In this document: in pieces, positions 57,901 to 64,000 of the stretch
How positions within the stretch are numbered: the stretch's first letter is position 1
How the letters are laid out: every line of letters begins with the position of its first letter
Assembly: GCA_019055375.1 (NCBI GenBank)
Contig: JAHQIW010007066.1
Span: 186,001 to 250,000 of the forward strand
DNA from: Parelaphostrongylus tenuis
Lineage: Eukaryota > Nematoda > Chromadorea > Rhabditida > Metastrongylidae
Length of the DNA stretch: 64,000 nucleotides
Direction: 5' to 3'
Position numbers and translations under genes: made by a program
The notes under the pieces: generated by a model
The model's input: the letters and a program-made list of their open reading frames with translations, nothing else
Told to the model about the DNA's origin: nothing
Database searches by the model: none

Positions 57901-59791
57901 ACTAAGTAAATTAGGGCAAGGAAAGTGATTTCGACTACAAAATCTTCCCGTCATGTGATGTGTCTCGTGCGCGATAAGTGAGATAATGAGTTACTTTTGA
58001 GCTTGCCGACTAAGTGTTCCTTTATACGGAAACAGAGCAGCCTCCTGATATGCCGATGTGTTTATGTTCACACTATATGCAAAAGATTAGATCAACTATA
58101 CCACTACTCATCCATTCACCGTCTTTACCGTTAGAACCAATGTACATTGTTGTGCTGTACATAGATGGTCACATGAAAGATCGCTATCTGGCTGGCGCCT
58201 TAGAATATTCGTTAGCACTTCAATCACTACAATCGACTTTTCTCTAAGCTTGCCCATTTAAGCTAGGCTTGATCGCTCCACTTCTTTCGTTTGGAAAGAA
58301 CGATGGAATATACTGGACCTCGTCTTCGCTGGAATTATTGTTTAAGCAAACTTCATCACATTTAAATTGCTTCCGGATAACCGACAATTTCGTAGACATT
58401 ATTAATGACATTTAGCACGTAAATTTCTGCACTTGTACCTTCTTCTCGTTTCCTGCAGGCCCATTGGCCGCTTTTCGAAACATAATTCTCACAGGTATCC
58501 ATTCATGTGTGAGGCTTGCTAGGAAAGAGAATAAACATCCGTATTTTGTCACTTGGGTTCACCGATATTTGATGAACACTAACTTTGAAATATTATGATT
58601 TGAACATTCAGAAATGGAAAAAGTTCCCTTTCGATACTTCACAATTGCATTTTATGTACTGTGACTGTTCCTTATTGATCCTAATCATCTGTACTCTACT
58701 TTTGTGTGAAACAATTAGCCAAAATCAGTATATTTACAGCACAGTGATGGCTAAAAGTATATTACCGAGATTTGGCTTCAGACATGAAGCTGATAGCAAA
58801 ATTTGCTGTCAGCCGAGTTTCACTGTCAGCTCTCTCTTTTGTGTGAAATATTTTGCTGACCTTTGAAAATAGAGCCGTTCAAGCAGTTATAAAAAAGAGC
58901 CGTGTCCTGATGATTCAACAAGCCGTAGATCTGTAACTTACAATGATTTGATTACTTCAAATCTAGAATTCCAACTCAATAAATGTTTGGTGGAGGCTTC
59001 TTTTGATTCATGTTTCGATGTTTCTAGTGTCAAAGGATGGAGTTTTCTGTACTGATTAACCCTTTGAAAGATATGCACTGCAATCGGCTTTATTTGAGCA
59101 TTGACGAAGATAGATAAATGGTTGCATATTTGGTCTTTATGAAAGCTTGCGGTACTTAAGCTGCCTTTCCAAAATACTCACATACCAGATAGTACTCAGG
59201 TACAGTTGCAAAGTTCTTGCGACATGAATGCATCAGTGAGGTCAAGAATGAGGCCAAAGGCCCCCGAGCTTATAAAAGAGCAGCTCTAAGTACTCTGCTG
59301 CCAATATTTTTGTATTACGCAAACAGTGAGATTGATTTCATAACAATTTACCATGAAAAATTGTCGAGATTGCCTTAGACATCAATAGAGCTGGTGTAGT
59401 TTTGGATATGGCGAGATTTGTATTCAGATTTCGAATGAAAGAAAACAGATGACATTTGATCTGTGTCTATTTGTGTATGAAATTCTGATTAGCGTAAAGT
59501 GGCATATGAATTGACGTCTTGTTTAATTTAAAATCCTAAGTGTAACTGTGTAGTTTGCAGCCTCGTCGTTATTCTGTTCCACTTTCGTTTCTGTCACATC
59601 GGCAAAAAAACATTAATCGCAAAACGTACCTTGGTAAGTAGCTCTATCACCTCCATCAATGTCAGGTAAGGATGACTTCCTGACATAGACCTGATTTGTT
59701 ACCATTGCCAAAGTCTTTTTTTTTTCAGATTGTTCGAGACATAGTGAACTCTCACCGTTTGACGGGCGATCAAACAAGAAACATATCTTAA
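48988..59791 (+). CDS. Srx-type chemoreceptor, copy C (single-base frameshift in exon 6)
   Basis: The best preserved of the three Srx-type GPCR copies. Exons: 48988-49059, 49321-49481, 51178-51401, 53049-53221, 57151-57228, 57314-57445, 59561-59633, 59729-59791. Start MSILSPSTLY fits copy A. TM1-TM2: VGVFGLISNCAVILAV and NPALRNSFGLLCFSHS. TM3: CHLAIALNRVIAIALP. TM4: CWMIGFFHIMPQFW. Exon 4: SGSCFVVFDTVTWTW, the conserved extracellular Cys-Trp segment, then TM5. Exon 5: KMEVRFFKQ. TM7: FLWELSHALDG. Tail: GLVVILFHFRF. Splice sites are GT-AG, several with tttcag or tttgcag acceptors. Exon 6 is 132 nt instead of 131 because of an extra T in the run at 57370-57376 (CCGCTTTTTTC). Without it the product would be about 324 residues. 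That base could be a sequencing error, so I keep it as a gene. Confidence 0.88.
49520..50030 (+). repeat. Dispersed repeat R1, long copy 2
   Basis: Partner of 35690-36140. It lies in intron 2 of srx copy C, starting 38 bases after exon 2. It ends in a purine-rich stretch (gggggaaggggaggaggaag, 50021 on). Confidence 0.65.
50413..51177. other. Remainder of intron 2 of srx copy C
   Basis: Nothing recognised before exon 3. Confidence 0.4.
51773..52188. mobile_element. Mariner-type MITE with long inverted repeats
   Basis: Flanked by TA on both sides (51771-51772 and 52189-52190), the mariner target. The left end TTGGGTTGGCAAGGAAATT and the right end in reverse complement TGTTGGCAAGAAAATTTTTT are typical mariner tips. 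Similarity of the two ends continues inward for about 120 bp (tgttgatagttgttcatgca with tgttgactatcatcatgca; gcagttattttgatataaca-like with ccggttattttggtataaaa). At 416 bp it cannot encode a transposase. Lies in intron 3 of srx copy C. Confidence 0.85.
53330..53780 (+). repeat. Dispersed repeat R1, copy 3
   Basis: cattcgctgaacaagaag, agtaatcttcgaaagcatgg and ggaaaggccctt match R1 at 35690 and 49520. In intron 4 of srx copy C. Confidence 0.55.
53781..57150. other. Intron 4 of srx copy C, no gene seen
   Basis: No domain, RNA gene or known repeat recognised. The frames at 54031-54273 and 55859-56164 show no conserved features. Confidence 0.4.
57990..58240 (-). mobile_element. PLE GIY-YIG relic, minus strand
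   Basis: Minus strand: VKDGEWMSSGIVDLIFCI (GIY region, as in EGDCMSLGTIYLI at 31.6-31.7 kb), CEHKHIGISGGC (remnant of C-x-x-YIGETGR), then RIKEHLVGKLKS in another frame. Severely decayed. Lies in intron 6 of srx copy C, parallel to the PLE relics in intron 6 of copy B. Confidence 0.55.
58241..59560. other. Rest of intron 6 of srx copy C
   Basis: Nothing recognised up to the acceptor of exon 7 (tttgcag at 59554-59560). Confidence 0.4.
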
Positions 59792-59960
59792 AGCGTACGG
59801 CAGCACTGCGTAAACTCATGAAATAACAAACTTATCATGTTGATATTTTGTAGCAGTTTACTAAAAATCGAGTGAAAATGACTGAATTTGTTGTAACGTG
59901 GAAAATTATCAAGGTAAATAAATGAAGTTCATTCCTGAACACATATTATAATTGGAACAA

Positions 59961-60010
59961 TGCAGAGAGGGGCACCGTGGTCGAGTGGTTGGGATGCGCT
60001 ATGTCTTCGA
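59961..60010 (+). repeat. SINE family S3 head
   Basis: ggggcaccgtggtcgagtgg followed by ttgggatgcgc: the tRNA-like 5' end seen in three minus-strand copies to the right. The body is missing. Confidence 0.6.
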
Positions 60011-60974
60011 CTCTAATAAACATTTACAGAAGTAATTGAAAGCATATTCGGTCTTCATATATATCTACACAGCTAAGAATGGTGTCAATTTCCCAGATTT
60101 TGAAGGTGGAAGGCTTGCTGGGTACGAATTTTTTCAAGCCAATGGCCTCTGAATATTGTGTCAGACCATCTCTTTTTTTGAACGTAAATCTGAAAAAGCA
60201 TACGAATGAAACATCGGTGCGGGTGTAGTTACGTATGGGTTTGGTCATTAGATGTACTATTTTGCAGTCTGATTTATCAGGACAGAAACTCTTTTTGTTG
60301 TGCTTTGGCCGTCAAGTTTTTGATCCGGGCACAACTACTGATCTATAACGTAGATGGAGCATCTCCGTGGCGGAGCGACCCAGACTCCATTGACCACGAG
60401 GCCAAGAGGGCATTCTATGTGACGGATAAAGGGTTCAAATGCTGTGCAAAAACCTAATTGTGTATCTCTGAGACAAGCAAACTTAGAGATATGGACTATT
60501 TTTCCAGCTGTACTAATTCGGAAGATACGTTCTTTAACGTCTACAAGTCATTTTGGTGAAAAATTAACAAATAAGTCAGCTGACAGTGATACTGTAAAGA
60601 GGTTAGTAGTCGTCTCCAATTAATAAGCTCCCCGAGTACTCTGGAAGAAAATGGGAAAAGCCTCCAAATATCTAGCCTCGATGTTCGTTCTCAGCGGCAA
60701 AGTGTGTTTATCAAAAGTATAGTAAATAGAAAATCTCTCACATGCGATGGTTCTACTTGAAGCTATGTTTCAGTACAATTGAAAGATATTTTGATAGTGC
60801 AGCTTTAACTCGGCAAGCACGAATACGCTGGTGAATTCTTAGTGCACTTTAAGGCTACCTATATCTCAAAAAAGGAGATGTCATTTTCTCCTTCTGATGC
60901 GCGTTCATTTTTATTTTTTTTCATTTGATCCGTCGTCACAGTAATTTTTCACTGTGCTGATCCCAGTACTTTTA

Positions 60975-61175
60975 GAATCCAACTTGTTTTTCGTTTTTTT
61001 CTTCAACGGCGTAAAAACTGGTGGAGCGGGTCTCCTTGCAATCTCGATGGTAGCCTTGCTGTGGCGTTCCATAGGGCGTTGTTGATGACTGCTGCAGAGA
61101 GTTGGAGGGTGGAGCTTGGTTCCATGCGCGCCGCTTCGAGCATCCTAACCACTCGGCCACGGCGCCTCCGGTCAT
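60975..61175 (-). mobile_element. tRNA-derived SINE S3, copy 1
   Basis: Minus strand: GGCGCCGTGGCCGAGTGG, TTAGGATGCTCG, GCGCGCATGGAACC, then body GCCCTATGGAACGCCACAGC, AAGGCTACCATCGAGATTGC, GGAGACCCGCTCC and GCCGTTGAAGAAAAAAACG. The head resembles a Ser/Leu-type tRNA 5' half. Body order is the same in the two copies near 62.7 and 63.8 kb. Confidence 0.75.
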
Positions 61176-61179
61176 CTTT

Positions 61180-62555
61180 ATATTAGTCTTATATGAAAGC
61201 TGACTGTGCATATAAGGGAGACATCGATATTTCAAGACGAAAAGAGGCTCTCGTACCACTTCATTTGAGAAACCGGAGAAAGACTGTCCTTTTATACTCT
61301 CGAAAGAAAGCCGTTTTAGGCATCAACCGTTTCTCATTATCAGTTTGCCATAAAAATCAGTTTATTCGAATGATTGACACTCGGGTAGAACGTTCAAGAT
61401 TGGAACAATATACATAAATATCGACTTTGACAATCTTCGCTGTTTACGGAACAACCTCTACAGCAGCTATTTCCTGAATAACTGCAATTTCATCTCTCAT
61501 CTAAGCTTACTCCTATCGCATGTTATTGATATTATTGCATGTTTAATATACTACTTGTAATCGATCAACATAGTCTAGTCGCATAAACGAAAATTCAACG
61601 CGGCCGGCTCATGGTTTTGCCTGACATCTGGCTTTTACCATTTAGCTGGCCAAACTCTGCTTTCCAGATAGTTACAGGCTAACACCTTCAAGATCATTAG
61701 GCAATGATCGTAACCGCAGCAGTGGCATTTGACTTTTCACTCAAAAACGAGTCGAAATTGCCATCATCCACTTACATCACTTTGATTGAAATGAACTAAA
61801 ATAGCGTTAACTAATTCTCACACTCCTCATTATTACACATCGAACTAATCGGGACCATTCCTACTGCATTATTGCTACTATACAATATCACATCATAAAT
61901 CGGCTATTGTATCGCCTTTAACATATTTTCCACAATCATGTAATACTGATCACCTACTATGTGTCACCAAGGACAAGGTGTTCATTTATATTAATATTCA
62001 TTTTGCTAAACACGCTACGGCACAGATAAATGCCCCTGGTCAGCACATTACAACAGAATCTTACGCCAAACCCGTGAGGGCTAGTTGCTCTATATTCAAC
62101 CACATACTGGCTACCGCCTCAGCGCAAACTTTCACGAGGCATACGTAGCAGCATCCTAGGCTCAACCGATTAGTCGTGCTCCGAGACAGATTGACCTCAG
62201 TGAATATAATGCGTCATAAATTTTCTGGTCCAAGTGACTGTCACTACAAGTCGCTTCATGACCCACCGTGACCCCACTCACCATTGTGAATTGCTCATTG
62301 CCATTCAAACATCTCATTGCTTTGATCTCAATCATCATGAGAAGTCATCATTATCGATGCTACCGTATTGTTTCAATGACACAGTGTGTCATCGTGTGAT
62401 TTGAGCCTAATATCATTATTATTACAGCTATTTCATTTTATAGATTGTTCGTTCGTATAAAGCACTACTCACTGTTATTCAACGGGAATCATTTTTTAGC
62501 ACTTTATTTTATTCGCCATCACAATCCTTTTTTCAATGTACGAATCCCAGTATTT
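61180..62555. other. Spacer, no gene seen
   Basis: No recognisable gene, RNA or repeat. The base composition shifts: many tcat/atca words and few long T runs compared with the srx introns. Confidence 0.4.
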
Positions 62556-62559
62556 CTAG

Positions 62560-62795
62560 CATTCAATGCGTTTTTCGTCTTCTTTGAGAGGCGAAAAATA
62601 CTGGTCTAGCGAGTCTCTTTGCAATCTCGAGGACAGCCTTGCTGTGGAGTTCCATGGGACGCTGCTGTTGACTGACGAACACAAGGGGGTGAAGGGGGGT
62701 GGGGTGGGGTGGGGAGAAGGTGAGGTGGAGCCCGGCTCTACGCGCGCCGTAATCAACATCATAACCACTTTGCCATGGCCCCCTTTCAGCGGGAA
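62560..62795 (-). mobile_element. tRNA-derived SINE S3, copy 2
   Basis: Minus strand: GCCATGGCAAAGTGGTTATGATG, GCGCGCGTAGAGCCGGGC, then a C-rich insertion (complement of ggggtgaagggggg... at 62685-62710), GTCCCATGGAACTCCACAGC, AAGGCTGTCCTCGAGATTGC, AGAGACTCGC. Confidence 0.72.
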
Positions 62796-62966
62796 TACTG
62801 TCAAAAAAAATCTGCGTAGAACAATCAGTCGGCCTACACGCATTGATCTAAGTACAGTATCAATCTACTTATCAATATACATATAACGCGCAACGCAACT
62901 CGACAGCAGACGGACTGAAACATCACAAAATAAGCATCTGCCAACCGAATCGCTACATTTAGTGCA

Positions 62967-63090
62967 TTAACCTTTGAGTACGACATGGACACGCCGCCAG
63001 CCCTACCTCACCTCGTGCGGTGAGAAGTCCGCAATGCCAAGTAAATCATTGATGTCGCGCGGCGTGTCCCCATCATACCCAAAGAGTTAA
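62967..63090. mobile_element. Small TTAA-flanked MITE (piggyBac-like)
   Basis: 124 bp from TTAA to TTAA. The left arm is CCTTTGAGTACGACATGG then ACACGCCGC. The right arm in reverse complement is CTCTTTGGGTATGATGGGG then ACACGCCGC. The arms match over about 28 bases, and a central part may form a second small stem (gtgcggtgagaagtccgc). TTAA duplication and a CC-CTTTG tip are features known from piggyBac-type elements. Too small to encode protein. Confidence 0.78.
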
Positions 63091-63479
63091 CATCACCACT
63101 GAAACACGTGCGCCTTCAACCTTTAACGAAGACTAATTTGAAGAGTTCTGTACGGAAAATAAAAAATGCTGCATAGAGATGACTTTACACCTTCTAATAT
63201 CACCAATATGGATGTCAGCACAAATGCTGGACTTTCATAAAAGAGCCATATCTCGATCCGTGGATCAGAATGAAATGAAGTGGGTGGAAGGTTGTATGAG
63301 CTTATCACAGCGATCAAGACTGTTTATGATAACTCACAAATTCACTCACAGCTTCAGATACGGAAATATCCCATAAAAAGTAAAACCTAAATGAAGCACC
63401 TAATCACCTCTGAAAGGCATGTCAGGCTTTCAACTTCATCAAGTATTCTTTGTGTGAATGGATTGAATCGCGATAGCCT

Positions 63480-63565
63480 ATCGATGTATTGAGTCAGTGT
63501 TGCTGTCCTTCCAAATAATCTGGTACCGATTCGCCGACCTCAGAGCTTGGTGAGCCTTGAACACA
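63480..63565 (-). repeat. Fragment of SINE S2 body
   Basis: tgagtcagtgttgctgtcctt, tctggtaccgattcgccgacc and cttggtgagcc correspond in order to 40289-40385. Confidence 0.5.
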
Positions 63566-63654
63566 AAAATGAATAAAAAAAAGTAGAAAAAAGGTACCTT
63601 TCACTTCTTTTTATTTGTTCCCTCTCTCTGTATTTTTTTCTTCACTGTGCGGTT

Positions 63655-63870
63655 GGCAATACATCTAGCATTCAAGTCGTTTTTCGTCTTCTTCTTGAAC
63701 GTCGTAAAAAGACAGCGCAACGCGTCTCTTTACAATCTCGATGAGAGCCTGGCTGTGGCGTTTCATAGGGCGTTCGTTGTCGACATCCGGAGAGTGTTGG
63801 AGGCGAGGTTTGGCCTACGTGCATCGGCGCGAGCATCACAACCACTCGACCACAACACCCCTATGACACT
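63655..63870 (-). mobile_element. tRNA-derived SINE S3, copy 3
   Basis: Minus strand: GGGGTGTTGTGGTCGAGTGG, TTGTGATGCTCGCGCCGATG, CCTCGCCTCCAACACTCTCC, GCCCTATGAAACGCCACAGC, CAGGCTCTCATCGAGATTG, AGAGACGCG. The protein frame reading across it on the + strand is incidental. Confidence 0.75.
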
Positions 63871-64000
63871 TTATCTCAGATTGATTTTCTAGTTTAAGTA
63901 AGGTTCATCATTTAAAGCTTGGGACGATGCGTCGGTAACCTTTCCCGTATAGGCAGCTAAGCAATGGGTCCTATACAATAGTCAGACATCTTAGTTGATT

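Overview
This is eukaryotic, repeat-rich, gene-poor DNA that I read as nematode, probably a strongylid such as a hookworm. The main reason is three copies of a nematode-specific Srx-type (serpentine receptor class x) seven-transmembrane chemoreceptor gene, all on the + strand and all split into short exons. Two RTE-type reverse transcriptase copies, mariner transposase fragments, tRNA-derived SINEs, Penelope-like (PLE) GIY-YIG relics and hammerhead ribozymes fit a strongylid genome. The species assignment is inference.

Genes. The three srx copies lie at 4142-11490 (A), 23467-39255 (B) and 48988-59791 (C). They share one architecture of eight coding exons: 72, 161, 224, 173, 78-87, 131, 73 and 27-63 nt, with the same splice phases throughout. 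Each carries its own damage. A has a 1-nt deletion and an in-frame TAG in exon 3. B has TAG where the start codon should be and no in-frame acceptor for exon 5. C has one extra base in a T run of exon 6 and otherwise reads as about 324 residues. Two further pairs of terminal exons (19756-19955 and 40881-41064) have no gene body that I can find.

Repeats. The introns and spacers are filled with mobile elements. RTE copies lie at 5570-7330 (inside intron 2 of A) and 41114-42769. Mariner relics lie at 17.5, 22.2 and 45.5 kb, a mariner-type MITE at 51773-52188 and a TTAA-flanked MITE at 62967-63090. SINE families, an exact 110-bp tandem duplication and several anonymous repeats shared between loci make up most of the rest.

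Most interesting signal. Several hammerhead ribozymes lie in PLE-like repeats. At 15.3 and 15.6 kb two hammerheads with GUAA-capped stem II are 320 nt apart in a tandem repeat. The first is bracketed by a 58-bp perfect inverted repeat whose inner edge lies 3 nt from the predicted cleavage site. A homologous repeat at 25.7-26.1 kb, with a 319-nt period and a GCAA-capped hammerhead, lies in the sense direction in intron 1 of srx copy B. At 35.4 kb the 3' half of the same hammerhead abuts a GIY-YIG relic, which ties the ribozyme family to PLEs. A second hammerhead family occurs as divergent inverted pairs at 44.1/44.4 and 46.2/46.55 kb. All five such pairs have the minus copy on the left and the plus copy on the right.
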